Shown: positions 9,055 to 17,575 of the stretch, piece by piece
Layout of the letters: each line of letters starts with the position of its first letter
Position numbering within the stretch: position 1 is the first letter of the stretch
Origin: Falsiroseomonas ponticola
Lineage (GTDB): Bacteria > Pseudomonadota > Alphaproteobacteria > Acetobacterales > Acetobacteraceae
Direction of reading: 5' to 3'
Length of the DNA: 64,000 bases
Assembly: GCF_016805305.1 (NCBI RefSeq)
Contig: NZ_JAERQN010000014.1
Coordinates: 48,302 to 112,301 of the forward strand
Position numbers and translations under genes: made by a program
Notes under the pieces: model-generated
The model's database searches: none
Told to the model about the DNA's origin: nothing
What the model saw: only the letters and a program-made list of their open reading frames with translations

Positions 9055-9618
9055 TCAGACGACCTGGACGATGGTGTCGATGTTGTTCGTCAGGTCGGTG
9101 GGGGAGATGCCGTGCAGCGTGATGGTATCGCTGCCGAGGGTGATGACGGCATTGCCGAAGCTGTCCGCGCTGACATGGCCGCCCGTCACCAGGTCGGCCG
9201 CGGCGTTGACGCCCGAGCCGTTGATGCCGCTGGCGATCTGCAGCGTGTCCGTGCCGATCGAGAAGCCGATGATCAGGTCATGGCCGAAGCCGCTGTCGAA
9301 GGCGAAGACATCGTCGCCCGTGCCGCCCAGCGCGGTATCGTCGCCGCCGCCGCCGACCAGCAGGTCATCGCCGCGGCCGCCATCGAGGTAGTCGTCCCCC
9401 GACCCGCCGCTCAGCGTATCGTCGCCATTCTCGCCATAGGCGGTGTCGTCGCCGCTGCGCAGCGCGACGTCGTCGTCGCCCGTGCCGGCCAGGACGACGT
9501 CGTCGCCAGAGCTGGAATCGACGGTGTCATCGCCACCGCCGGAGACGATGGTGTCGTCACCGCTCGCGGTTTCGATTTCGTCGCTGCCGCCGCCATAGAT
9601 CGACGCGAACCCTGACAT
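9055..9618 (-). CDS. Small RTX (hemolysin-type calcium-binding repeat) protein
   Basis: 187-aa acidic protein made almost wholly of glycine/aspartate nonapeptide repeats (GSGDDYLDGG, GRGDDLLVGG, GTGDDVFAF), which fold as Ca2+-binding parallel beta-rolls outside the cell. The tail after about residue 110 has the GHDLIIGFSIGTDTLQI type seen at RTX block ends, then a C-terminal region that would carry the type I export signal. The start is ATG 9618, with GGAGG 5 nt upstream; a GTG four codons earlier would overlap that ribosome site. There is no enzymatic domain, so it may be a structural or adhesive surface protein. It lies about 5 kb upstream of the exporter genes on the same strand and is a likely client (inference). 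Confidence 0.9.
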   Translation of the reverse strand: MSGFASIYGGGSDEIETASGDDTIVSGGGDDTVDSSSGDDVVLAGTGDDDVALRSGDDTAYGENGDDTLSGGSGDDYLDGGRGDDLLVGGGGDDTALGGTGDDVFAFDSGFGHDLIIGFSIGTDTLQIASGINGSGVNAAADLVTGGHVSADSFGNAVITLGSDTITLHGISPTDLTNNIDTIVQVV

Positions 9619-9671
9619 CGGTGCCTCCACGCGCCCGGCCGGCCCAGGCCGTCGCGTTTTCTACCATCTCA

Positions 9672-9700
9672 GGAATGAAACCATTCACCACCAAAGTCAA
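9672..9700 (-). promoter_or_regulatory. Possible sigma70-type promoter of the RTX gene
   Basis: On the minus strand TTGACT (9700-9695) is followed after 17 nt by CATTCC (9677-9672). The -35 is good and the -10 weak. It lies about 50 nt before the RTX start inside the AT-rich island. Confidence 0.35.
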
Positions 9701-9868
9701 CGAAAAGCAGCAAAAGGCCATCCTTGGCCGGGCAGGGCGCTGGCGGCGCAACTCGCTGATATTCAATCATTAACAGAATTTTGGACACTCAATACAAAAT
9801 ATTACAACGTATCCATCTGCGCTGGCGCGGCCCCAGGGGCACGATACGGCCCGATGCGGCCCGGCCAC

Positions 9869-9888
9869 GGCCGAAGCCAGCTTCGGCC
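9869..9888 (-). terminator. Terminator-like hairpin after the WbsX-GT gene
   Basis: Perfect inverted repeat with arms GGCCGAAGC and GCTTCGGCC around a 2-nt loop, about 160 nt past the stop of the minus-strand fusion gene. No U-tract follows, so intrinsic termination is uncertain. Confidence 0.4.
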
Positions 9889-9986
9889 ACGCTTTCGCGG
9901 GCCCCGAGTCCCCGCCCGGCCCCGCGGGCCGGCGGGCCGGGCACCCCGCGGCGGGCCTCCGCGAGTTCTTGCCCGCTATTCAGTAA

Positions 9987-10008
9987 TTGATCGCGATTTC
10001 GTGATCAA
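9987..10008. promoter_or_regulatory. Near-palindrome, possible operator
   Basis: Arms TTGATC and GATCAA are perfect, and 9 of 11 positions pair across the 22-bp site. It lies 40 nt beyond the stop of the fusion gene and about 370 nt upstream of the RTX start. A regulator-binding site is possible; nothing identifies the protein. Confidence 0.35.
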
Positions 10009-10047
10009 CCGAATCGTCGCCACAGTATTCGTGGCGCGCGCCCGGGA

Positions 10048-13000
10048 TCAGCGGCCCCGGCCGCGCCGTCGCCGCGCCGCTGGGGCTTCGGCCAGCGGCT
10101 CCGGCGCGGGCGGTGCCGGGGGGGCGGGCAGGCGCAGCAGCGCCACCTGCGACACCGCGGCACCGGCCAGGCCCCGCATCGCCGCGGCCTCGGATTCGGG
10201 CGGCGTGGGGCCGGCGAGCGCCGCCGCCAGCGCGGCGCGGCGCCACAGCACGGCGCCGGGCACGGGATCCCCGCCGGCTTCGCGGATGGCGGCGAAGGCG
10301 GCGCCGGGCTCGGCCTCCAGCGCCGCCGCGGCGCGGCGCAGGAAGGGGCCGCCCGGGGCCAGGTCCGGATCGGCCAGCCAGATCAGCGCGGCATCGCTTT
10401 CCGCCAGCGCCAGGGCGGCCAGGGCGCGCCAGCCCGGCACGGGCGCCACCACGCGGCGCCAGTGGCGGTGCCAGCGCAGCGCGGCCTCCGCCGCGCCCTG
10501 CGCCACCAGCGGGTCCGCCCCATCCTCCGCCACCAGCAGGTCGGCCACCGGCTGGTCCTGCCGGAAGACGGCATCGAGCCGGCTGGCGAGCATGCGGCCG
10601 CGCCCCTGGCCCGCCACCACGGCGGCGATGCCCGGCAGCCCCGGCACCAGCCGCGCCAGCAGGGCGCGGGCGTGGCGGGCCTCGTCGAAGCGCGCCCGCG
10701 CCGCGGCGTGGCGCGCCTGGCGGGCCGCCGGGGTCGCCGGCGGGTCCAGCAGCCTCGTCGCCTCCTGGGCCATCGCCTCCACATCGCCGAGGGCGACGGC
10801 GGCGCCGCCGAATTCCACCGCCAGCGCCGCGGCGCCGCCCGCTTGCTCGAAGGCCAGGATCGGCAGACCGGCGGAGGCGGCTTCCTGCGCCAGCAGCGGG
10901 AAGGGGGCCTCGCGCGCGGTCAGCGCCAGCAGGTCCGCGGCCGGCAGCAGGGCGCCGGGATGCGCCAGGTGCTCCACCAGGTGGAACCCCTCCCGCGTCG
11001 CGGCCGCGATCTCGCTGCCCATCCAGGCGCGGATGGCGGGGTCCAGCGGCCCGACCCAGGCGGCGGCAAGCCGCGGATGCCGGGCGCGCAGGCGCCGGAA
11101 GAGCTGGATGAACAGGTCTATCCCATGGCGCAGGTCGCCCGGCCCGGCGCCCAGCAGCAGGGGGTCGCCGGGCGCGATGCCCAGTGCCTCCCGCGCCGCC
11201 AGCGCGGCCGCCGGGTCGGGGGCAGGGGCGGCCGGCAGCCCCGGCTCCAGCACCTCCGGCACCGCGCTGCCGCGCAGCTCCTCCGCCAGCGCGTCCCTGA
11301 CCGCCACGGCGGGCACCAGGCAGGCATCCACCTGGCCGAGGGCCGCCCGCAGCGCGCCGGTCAGGCCGCGCGCGCGCAGCATGGCCGGCATCTCCTCCAG
11401 CAGCAGGGTGGTGCGGATGCCGGCGCGAATGGCGGCGCGCGCCAGGCGGGCGGCCGCGGCGGCATCCATCACGGCGTGGCGGATGCCGCTGGCGCGGGCA
11501 TTGGCCAGCGCGGCCTCCGCCGCCGTCGCCACCGTCACCGGGCCGAGCCGGGCGAAATCGGGCTCCAGCGGCCCGCCCGCCAGCAGCAGCACCTCCACCC
11601 GCAGCCCGCTGCGCCGGGCGATGGCCTGCACGGCGGCGAGCAGGCGACGCGTCGCCTCCCGCTCCTCCGCATCGCCGGCCACCACCAGCAGGCAGGGCAC
11701 TTCCTGCGCCGCGCGGCCGATGACGGCGCGCGCCGTCGCGTTCAGGAAGGCGTGGCCGTAATGCAGGTCGGGCTCCAGATAGGCGCCCTCGCACCATTCG
11801 TTCCAGGCATTGACGCAGACGAAGGGCTCCGCGCCCATGAAGGGCCTGGCCGCCGCGCGCTCCACCAGCTCCCCCAGCCAGGCCTCGTAGGTGGCGGGCG
11901 TCGATCCGTGGATGATGACGGTGTTGGTGCCCTGCTTGCGCGGGTCGTTGTCCCAGCCCGGCACCGCGCATTTGATCAGCGGGTATTCGGGCTCCGGCTC
12001 CTCCAGCGACACGCGGGCGATGTCGTCATAGCTGAAGACGGTGCCGGTGAAGTCGGGGTCGAGGTAGTCGAGCGACGCGCTGATCGGCATCGCGCGCTTC
12101 GTCACCTTGTGCGGCGGGAATTCGATGGCGGCGTCGAAGCCGACCTCCCGCGGGTCGATGTCGTCGAAGCTCTGCGCCATGACGAAGACGGGGTCCTCCC
12201 CGTGGTCGTCGCGGAAGCGCTTGCGCCAGCCCGCCACGATCTCCTTCGGCTCCGGCATCAGCCCGGCGCGGTACATCATCAGCAGCGGGCGGCCATTGAC
12301 GCGGATGTAGCGCGGATCGCGGAAGTGCCGGGCGAGTTCGGCCATCAGCGCGGCCTCCTCCTCCGGCCGGTAGTCCTGGCTCATCAGCACGTCGTTCTCG
12401 GCGCCGTCCCAGCGCCGCGTCCAGTTCTCGTTCGCCCACATCAGGGCGAAGGGCATGTCGAGGCTGCGGTCCGCCAGGAAGGCATCGACCGGCTTTTCCA
12501 GCAGCCGGTGGCCGTTGAACCAGTACCAGTAGAAGACCCAGCCGAAGACGCCGCCGCGCTTCGCCATCTCGATCTGGCGGCGCATGACGTTCATGTCCGT
12601 CAGCGCATAGGGGCCGAGGTCGCGCGGGATGCGCGGCTGGTAGTGGCCGGCGAAGCGCGGCAGGGCGCGCGGCAGGTTGGTCCATTCGGTGAAGCCCTTG
12701 CCCCACCAGGCATCGTTCTCCGCGATCGCGTGGAACTGCGGCAGGTAGTAGGTCAGCACCTTGGCGCGCGGGCGGGCGCCATCGGGCAGGGGCTTCGCCT
12801 CCTCGAAATCCTCGCCGGCGCGGGTGTTGCGCTTGACCATGCGCGGGATGGTCGGCGTTTCCTGCGGCATGCGCGGATGCACGCCGGGTTCGTGCCGGTG
12901 GGCCAGCCAGTGCAGCAGCGGCGGCATCTCCGCCTGCCCGCCCATGTGGCGCTTGACGTAGTAGCGGCTTTCGAAATCGGGCGAGGGTTCGCGCCCTTCC

Positions 13001-13491
13001 TGCCAGCCGATCGTGACGTAGTGCTCGAAGGGATCGGCGCCGGCGCGCGCCACGTCGCGATAGGTCGCGAGGTAGAATTCCGCGTCGAATTCCGGGATCG
13101 GCGCGGCGCCATAGGCGCGGCTGCGCAGGTAATGCGCCAGCGCGGGCTCCGCGGGGTCCAGCCCGTTGCGCACGCGGTACCAGGCCGTGTCGAAATGCGG
13201 GCCCGGCTGGCGGCTTTCCAGGTCCCCGTGCATGACATAGTGCAGCACGGGGTCGAAGCCGGCGTCGCGCACATCGGGGTGCTGCGCCAGGTACCAGGCG
13301 GGGTCGAGGTAGTAGTTGGGCCGCCGTCCCTCGCGCCATCCGCGCGTCAGGAAATGCAGCGTCGGATCCTCGCCGGCATGGGCGACATCGGCGTTGTTCG
13401 CGACATACCATTCGGCATCGAGGATGCCGCTATCCGCCAGCGCCTGCAGGTCCGGCGCCAGCCCATCCCCAGCCGGCGCGCCGTCCATCAC
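10048..13491 (-). CDS. Repeat domain, WbsX/GH99-like domain and glycosyltransferase fusion
   Basis: 1147-aa multidomain glycan enzyme. Residues ~22-205 contain five degenerate ~37-residue repeats with pattern D-x-x-W/F-Y-x6-DV-x2-AG-x-DP-x2-HY-x3-G-x2-EGR-x-P. Residues ~243-590 are a WbsX (GH99-like) domain, landmarks YYLPQFHAI, GFTEWTNL, WANENWTRRWDG and NAWNEWCEGAYLEPD. Residues ~590-930 look like a GT-B transferase half, with GAGPGDLRHGIDLFIQLF and an Ala-rich C-terminal lobe. Residues ~930-1110 resemble a degenerate GT-A fold (IAAVVAGQG, LADPD). The tail is basic (RRRRGRGR). WbsX proteins occur in O-antigen and rhamnan loci. It starts in an ATGA overlap with rfbA, so it is co-translated with the rhamnose pathway. 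The two C-terminal assignments are less certain than the WbsX call. Confidence 0.82.
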   Translation of the reverse strand: MMDGAPAGDGLAPDLQALADSGILDAEWYVANNADVAHAGEDPTLHFLTRGWREGRRPNYYLDPAWYLAQHPDVRDAGFDPVLHYVMHGDLESRQPGPHFDTAWYRVRNGLDPAEPALAHYLRSRAYGAAPIPEFDAEFYLATYRDVARAGADPFEHYVTIGWQEGREPSPDFESRYYVKRHMGGQAEMPPLLHWLAHRHEPGVHPRMPQETPTIPRMVKRNTRAGEDFEEAKPLPDGARPRAKVLTYYLPQFHAIAENDAWWGKGFTEWTNLPRALPRFAGHYQPRIPRDLGPYALTDMNVMRRQIEMAKRGGVFGWVFYWYWFNGHRLLEKPVDAFLADRSLDMPFALMWANENWTRRWDGAENDVLMSQDYRPEEEAALMAELARHFRDPRYIRVNGRPLLMMYRAGLMPEPKEIVAGWRKRFRDDHGEDPVFVMAQSFDDIDPREVGFDAAIEFPPHKVTKRAMPISASLDYLDPDFTGTVFSYDDIARVSLEEPEPEYPLIKCAVPGWDNDPRKQGTNTVIIHGSTPATYEAWLGELVERAAARPFMGAEPFVCVNAWNEWCEGAYLEPDLHYGHAFLNATARAVIGRAAQEVPCLLVVAGDAEEREATRRLLAAVQAIARRSGLRVEVLLLAGGPLEPDFARLGPVTVATAAEAALANARASGIRHAVMDAAAAARLARAAIRAGIRTTLLLEEMPAMLRARGLTGALRAALGQVDACLVPAVAVRDALAEELRGSAVPEVLEPGLPAAPAPDPAAALAAREALGIAPGDPLLLGAGPGDLRHGIDLFIQLFRRLRARHPRLAAAWVGPLDPAIRAWMGSEIAAATREGFHLVEHLAHPGALLPAADLLALTAREAPFPLLAQEAASAGLPILAFEQAGGAAALAVEFGGAAVALGDVEAMAQEATRLLDPPATPAARQARHAAARARFDEARHARALLARLVPGLPGIAAVVAGQGRGRMLASRLDAVFRQDQPVADLLVAEDGADPLVAQGAAEAALRWHRHWRRVVAPVPGWRALAALALAESDAALIWLADPDLAPGGPFLRRAAAALEAEPGAAFAAIREAGGDPVPGAVLWRRAALAAALAGPTPPESEAAAMRGLAGAAVSQVALLRLPAPPAPPAPEPLAEAPAARRRRGRGR

Positions 13492-14372
13492 TGGTCCTCG
13501 CGCGCCAGCAGGCCTTCGAGGTAGGTGCCATAGCCGCTGTTGCGCAGCGGCTTCGCCAGCGCCCGCAGCTGGTCGGCATCGATGAAGCCCATGCGCCAGG
13601 CGATCTCCTCCGGCGAGGCCACCTTCTGCCCCGTCCGCTTCTCGATCGCGCGGACGAATTCGCCGGCTTCCAGCAGGCTGTCATGCGTGCCGGTGTCGAG
13701 CCAGGCATAGCCGCGGCCGAGCCGCGTGACGCGCAGCGACCCTTCGTCCAGATAGGCGCGGTTGAGGTCGGTGATCTCCAGCTCCCCGCGCGCGGAGGGC
13801 TTGAGCCCGCGCGCGATGGCGGGTGCCCGCCCGTCATAGACATAGAGGCCGGTGACCGCCCAGTTGGACTTGGGCGCCTTCGGCTTCTCCTCCAGGCTCA
13901 GCGCCGTGCCCTCGCCGTCGAACTCCACCACGCCGTAGCGTTCGGGATCGGCGACGCGATAGGCGAAGACGCCGGCGCCAGCCCCCTGGCTCGCGGCCTC
14001 CCGCGCCTCCTTCAGCCGCGTCTCCAGGTCGTGGCCGTGGAACAGGTTGTCGCCCAGCACCAGCGTGCTCGGCGCGCCCGCGAGGAAATCCTCGGACAGC
14101 GTCAGCGCGCGGGCGATGCCGTCCGGCTTCTCCTGCACCGTGTAGTCGAAGCGCAGCCCCCAGCGCGCGCCATCGCCGAGCAGCCGCTGGAACAGCGGCA
14201 TGTCGTGCGGCGTGGAGATGATCATGATCTCCTGGATGCCCGCCAGCATCAGGACCGAGAGCGGATAGTAGATCATCGGCTTGTCGAAGACGGGCAGCAG
14301 CTGCTTCGAGACCGCGAGCGTCGCGGGATGCAGCCGCGTGCCGGATCCTCCGGCCAGGACGATGCCCTTCAT
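13488..14372 (-). CDS. rfbA: Glucose-1-phosphate thymidylyltransferase
   Basis: 294 aa, the normal length for RfbA/RmlA. It makes dTDP-glucose from dTTP and glucose-1-phosphate, the first step of dTDP-L-rhamnose synthesis in the cytoplasm. The N-terminal nucleotidyltransferase loop GGSGTRL (8-14), KQLLPVFDKPMIYYPL, the VQEKPDGIA segment and LGDNLFHG are all intact. It overlaps rfbD upstream (ATGA at 14372/14369) and the WbsX-GT gene downstream, in an rfbC-rfbD-rfbA-WbsX operon read on the minus strand. Confidence 0.96.
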   Translation of the reverse strand: MKGIVLAGGSGTRLHPATLAVSKQLLPVFDKPMIYYPLSVLMLAGIQEIMIISTPHDMPLFQRLLGDGARWGLRFDYTVQEKPDGIARALTLSEDFLAGAPSTLVLGDNLFHGHDLETRLKEAREAASQGAGAGVFAYRVADPERYGVVEFDGEGTALSLEEKPKAPKSNWAVTGLYVYDGRAPAIARGLKPSARGELEITDLNRAYLDEGSLRVTRLGRGYAWLDTGTHDSLLEAGEFVRAIEKRTGQKVASPEEIAWRMGFIDADQLRALAKPLRNSGYGTYLEGLLAREDQ

Positions 14373-15277
14373 GGCGCGCCTTCCTTCAACCCCGCGCTGG
14401 GCGGGCCGATCAGTTCATCCAGGCAGCGCGCGAGCGAGGCGCGCCAATCCGCGGGCGCGATGCCATGCACCCGCCCGATCTTCGTGCAGTCCAGCCGCCC
14501 ATCCGCCGGCCGCGTCGCGCGCGTCGGATAGTCGCTGGTGGCGATGGGCGTCACCGCCGGGCGGCGATGGCCGCGCATCGCCGCCTGCGCCAGGATCTCC
14601 GTCGCGAAGCCGTGCCAGGTGGTGTGCGGCGCGCCGGAGAGGTGGAACAGGCCGAAGGCCTCGTCCCCCGCCGGTGCCGCCAGCAGCCGGGGCGCCATGG
14701 CGAAGACCGCTTCCGCCAGGTCGGCGGCGAAGGTCGGCGCGCCGTGCTGGTCCGCCACCACGCGCAACTCGTCCCGCTCCGCCGCCAGGCGCAGCATGGT
14801 CTTCACGAAATTGCCGCCGACCGGGCTGCAGACCCAGGCGGTGCGGAGGATGGCGCTGCGCGGATTGGCGGCCAGCACCGCCCTTTCCCCTTCCTCCTTG
14901 CTGCGGCCATAGACGCCGAGGGGGGAGGGCGCATCCGTCTCGACATAGGGCGCGCCCTTGCGGCCGTCGAAGACGTAGTCGGTGGAGAAGTGGATGAAGG
15001 GCAGGCCCCGCGCGGCCGCGGCCGCGGCCAGGTTCGCCGCGCCGTCCCGGTTCACCGCCTCCGCCAGCGCCGCGTCGTCCTCCGCCCGGTCCACCGCCGT
15101 ATAGGCGGCGGCGTTCACCACCGCGTCGGGCGACGCGGCGGCCATGGCGGCCTCGATCGAGGCCCTGTCGGTCAGGTCGAGCGCCGGCGGTTCCAGCGCG
15201 GTGAGGGCGTGGCCGGCAAAGCGCGCCGCCAGCGCCCGCGCCACCTGGCCTTCCCGCCCCGCGACCAGCAGGCGCAT
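14369..15277 (-). CDS. rfbD: dTDP-4-dehydrorhamnose reductase
   Basis: 302 aa short-chain-dehydrogenase-fold enzyme catalysing the last step to dTDP-L-rhamnose with NAD(P)H. Evidence: an N-terminal nucleotide loop GREGQVA (7-13), NAAAYTAVDRAEDD, the STDYVFDG strand, and the catalytic Tyr/Lys pair in YGRSKEEGE. Start and stop overlap the neighbours rfbC (TGATG at 15277) and rfbA, consistent with translational coupling. Confidence 0.95.
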   Translation of the reverse strand: MRLLVAGREGQVARALAARFAGHALTALEPPALDLTDRASIEAAMAAASPDAVVNAAAYTAVDRAEDDAALAEAVNRDGAANLAAAAAARGLPFIHFSTDYVFDGRKGAPYVETDAPSPLGVYGRSKEEGERAVLAANPRSAILRTAWVCSPVGGNFVKTMLRLAAERDELRVVADQHGAPTFAADLAEAVFAMAPRLLAAPAGDEAFGLFHLSGAPHTTWHGFATEILAQAAMRGHRRPAVTPIATSDYPTRATRPADGRLDCTKIGRVHGIAPADWRASLARCLDELIGPPSAGLKEGAP

Positions 15278-15900
15278 CAGAAGCAGGGTCCGAGATCGGC
15301 GAGCTTCGGCAGCACCCGGTCCTTGTCGGACAGCCGCGCCTGCCCCGGCGCGATGCCCCAGTCGATGCCGAGGGCGGGGTCGTCCCAGGCGATGCCGCGG
15401 TCGCAGCCCGGCGCGTAGAGGGCGGAGACCTTGTAGGCGACCTCCGTCTCCGGCTCCCGCGTCGCGAAGCCATGGGCGAAGCCCACGGGGATGTAGAACA
15501 TCAGCCCGTTCTCCGCCGACAGCTCCGCCGCCACATGCTGGCCGAAGGTGGGGGAGCCGGCGCGCAGATCCACCGCGATGTCCAGGATCCGCCCCCGCAG
15601 CACCCGCACCAGCTTGGCCTGCGGCGCCGGCGGCACCTGGAAGTGCAGGCCGCGCACCGTGCCGGGATGGACCGAGAGGGACTGGTTGTCCTGGACGAAC
15701 TCCTCCGCGATGCCGACGGCGGTGAAGTCCCGGCGGTTGTAGGTCTCGATGAAGACGCCGCGGGAATCCTCGAAGCGGCGGACGGAAAGCAGCAGCGGCC
15801 CGTCGATGCCGAAGCCCTGCGCTTCCACATTGCCGGCGCAGCGGATGCCCGTGGCGGGCGCGCGCAGCTCATCCAGCATCGCCGTCATCCCCGCCGTCAT
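15277..15900 (-). CDS. rfbC: dTDP-4-dehydrorhamnose 3,5-epimerase
   Basis: 207-aa cupin-fold RmlC. Diagnostic segments are RGVFIETYNRRDF, DNQSLS, VRGLHFQVPP (catalytic His), and FYIPVGFAHGF. It epimerises C3 and C5 of dTDP-4-keto-6-deoxyglucose. It is the first gene of the rhamnose operon. ATGs at 15900, 15888 and 15879 are all possible starts; the track-length one is kept. The 4,6-dehydratase rfbB, needed between RfbA and RfbC, is not in the window. Confidence 0.94.
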   Translation of the reverse strand: MTAGMTAMLDELRAPATGIRCAGNVEAQGFGIDGPLLLSVRRFEDSRGVFIETYNRRDFTAVGIAEEFVQDNQSLSVHPGTVRGLHFQVPPAPQAKLVRVLRGRILDIAVDLRAGSPTFGQHVAAELSAENGLMFYIPVGFAHGFATREPETEVAYKVSALYAPGCDRGIAWDDPALGIDWGIAPGQARLSDKDRVLPKLADLGPCF

Positions 15901-15934
15901 CCTGCCGACTTCCCACCGATATTCCTGGCGCTGC

Positions 15935-16020
15935 GACCCTGGGGCCTGACCACCCGGGCCGAGATCCCCGGGGGCCTGGAACCCTGGGGTTGAACCCTGA
16001 GCTTAAACCCGGGGGCCTTG
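15935..16020. repeat. Degenerate ACCCTGGGG repeats upstream of rfbC
   Basis: Five related units start near 15936, 15965, 15981, 15994 and 16007; the last three are 13 bp apart (ACCCTGGGGTTGA, ACCCTGAGCTTAA, ACCCGGGGGCCTT). They lie in the 246-bp gap before the rfbC operon. Possibly a regulator-binding array or a slipped-strand repeat; no promoter could be fixed. Confidence 0.5.
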
Positions 16021-16146
16021 CATAATCCAAGGTAGAGCCCCGCGAAAGGCCGCAAGCCGCGGGCGCTGCCCCCGTCAATGACAAGAAACTCTTTCAATTT
16101 CGTCAGCGGGCAATTCCGGTGGCGGGCCGTTGGCCGGGCCTGGCCG

Positions 16147-17433
16147 CTACCAGCGGGCGGCGTCGGGCTCCGGCGCCGGCTCCCCCCCGGCCGCGATCGT
16201 CTCCAGCAGCTCGATCTGCCGGGGCAGGCAGATGGTCTTCAGGTCGAAGCGCTCGATCACGCTGCGCCGCCCGGCGGCGGCGAGGGGCGCATGGGCATCG
16301 GGGTCCGCCAGCACGGACAGCACCGTGCGCGCCAGCGCGTCCGGGTCGAAGAAGGGCACCAGCAGGCCGTTATGGCCGTGGCGAATCGCCTCGCTCACCG
16401 GCGGCGTGTCGCTGCCCACCACCAGCGCGCCGCAGGCCATCGCCTCCAGCATCGACCAGGACAGGACGAAGGGGTAGGTCAGGTACACATGCGCGCGCGT
16501 CACGCGGAACAGGTCGTGCAGCGCGTCATGCGGCACGCGACCGGTGAAGTGGATGCGGCCGAGGTCGAGTTCCCCGCCGACCTCCTCCAGCATCCGGTCC
16601 TTCCAGCTTTCCGCCCCCGGCGGCTTCTTGCCGTAGGAGACCTCGTTCCCCCCCACGATCACCGTGTGCAGGTCGGGCCTTTCGCGCTGCAGGCGGGGCA
16701 GGGCGCGCATGAAGCTCGGGAAGCCGCGATAGGGCTCCAGGTTCCGCGCGACATAGGAGATGACGGGATCGCCGCGCCGGAATTCCCGCCCCTCCGGCGT
16801 GCGGAAGACGGCGCCGGGGCGCGGCGCGCAGCGGTCGGTGTCCACGCCCTCATGCAGCACGGTGATGCGCCGGCGCGCCCAGGCGGGGTAGCGGCTCCAT
16901 TGCCAGCGGGTGGGGGAGACGCCCCAATCCGCGACCTGGAGGGAGACGAGCTGCGCCGAGTTCAGCACCCGCACCCGCGCGGCATCGTCCAGCGTCACCG
17001 GCTGGGCGGGGTCGAAGCCCAGGTCCTGGCCGGCCGCGTTGTAGAAGAACTCCCAGTAGAACAGGGTGCGCGCCTGCGGGAAGACATCCTTCAGGAACAG
17101 CCCCTCGCCCCAGCCGGGATGGCAGACGATGAGGTCCGGCCGCAGCCCCTGGTCCCGCGCCTTCACCAGCGCATTCGTCAGGTGCTGCCCGCGGCGGAGC
17201 GAGCCCTCGAAGGGGCGGAGGTAGCGATGCGTCTGTTCCCCGGCGCCCTTGGGGGGGCCGTAGGGGATGTAGGTGATGCCCGGCGCCTCGTAGCCCGGCT
17301 TCTCGCCCACGCACCAGACCTGCACCCCCTCCCGCTGCGCCATGGCGGGGGCGAGGTGGGCGTATTGGCCCGGGAAGTTCTGGTGGATGAACATCACCCG
17401 GAGCGGGCGTTTCAGCGGTAGCGCGGCCATCAT
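16147..17433 (-). CDS. GT4-family glycosyltransferase
   Basis: 428 aa GT-B glycosyltransferase. The N-terminus starts as IHQNFPGQYAHLAPA, a pattern common in GT4 proteins of glycan clusters. The C-terminal donor half has the strand SYVARNLEPYRGFPSF, IHFTGRVPHDALHDLF and the conserved YPFVLSWSMLEAMACGALVVGSDTPPVSE loop, whose Glu residues contact the nucleotide sugar in the family. GGAG lies 5 nt before the ATGATG start; the first ATG (17433) is used. It stands 246 bp upstream of the rfb operon on the same strand and is probably part of the same surface-polysaccharide locus. Specific sugar unknown. Confidence 0.88.
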   Translation of the reverse strand: MMAALPLKRPLRVMFIHQNFPGQYAHLAPAMAQREGVQVWCVGEKPGYEAPGITYIPYGPPKGAGEQTHRYLRPFEGSLRRGQHLTNALVKARDQGLRPDLIVCHPGWGEGLFLKDVFPQARTLFYWEFFYNAAGQDLGFDPAQPVTLDDAARVRVLNSAQLVSLQVADWGVSPTRWQWSRYPAWARRRITVLHEGVDTDRCAPRPGAVFRTPEGREFRRGDPVISYVARNLEPYRGFPSFMRALPRLQRERPDLHTVIVGGNEVSYGKKPPGAESWKDRMLEEVGGELDLGRIHFTGRVPHDALHDLFRVTRAHVYLTYPFVLSWSMLEAMACGALVVGSDTPPVSEAIRHGHNGLLVPFFDPDALARTVLSVLADPDAHAPLAAAGRRSVIERFDLKTICLPRQIELLETIAAGGEPAPEPDAARW

Positions 17434-17575
17434 GTCTCCGGCGGAAACGGCGGGACGGTGGGGGACCTGCCGGCGCCGGTCAAGCGGCGCACCCCGCCGG
17501 GGCCTGCCGGGCTGGTCGGGCCGGGCGACGGGTGGCAGGCTGCGGCCCGCTCGACCAAGGGGGGATCACCGCATC

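Larger units (their letters stand above)
9619..10047. other. 429-bp intergenic region with an AT-rich island
   Basis: Gene-free stretch between the RTX gene and the WbsX-GT fusion gene. Positions 9650-9810 are strikingly A+T-rich for this genome and carry the likely RTX promoter. A GC hairpin sits at 9869-9888 and a near-palindrome at 9987-10008, each described separately. No credible ORF. Confidence 0.7.

Noticed and set aside
10462..13524. 1020-aa plus-strand ORF opposite the WbsX-GT fusion
   Set aside because: No recognisable domain and composition typical of shadow frames.
16147..17575. Extended dehydratase start at 17342
   Set aside because: The extension runs antisense through the GT4 start; ATG 17576 has a ribosome site and matches family length and cysteine numbering.
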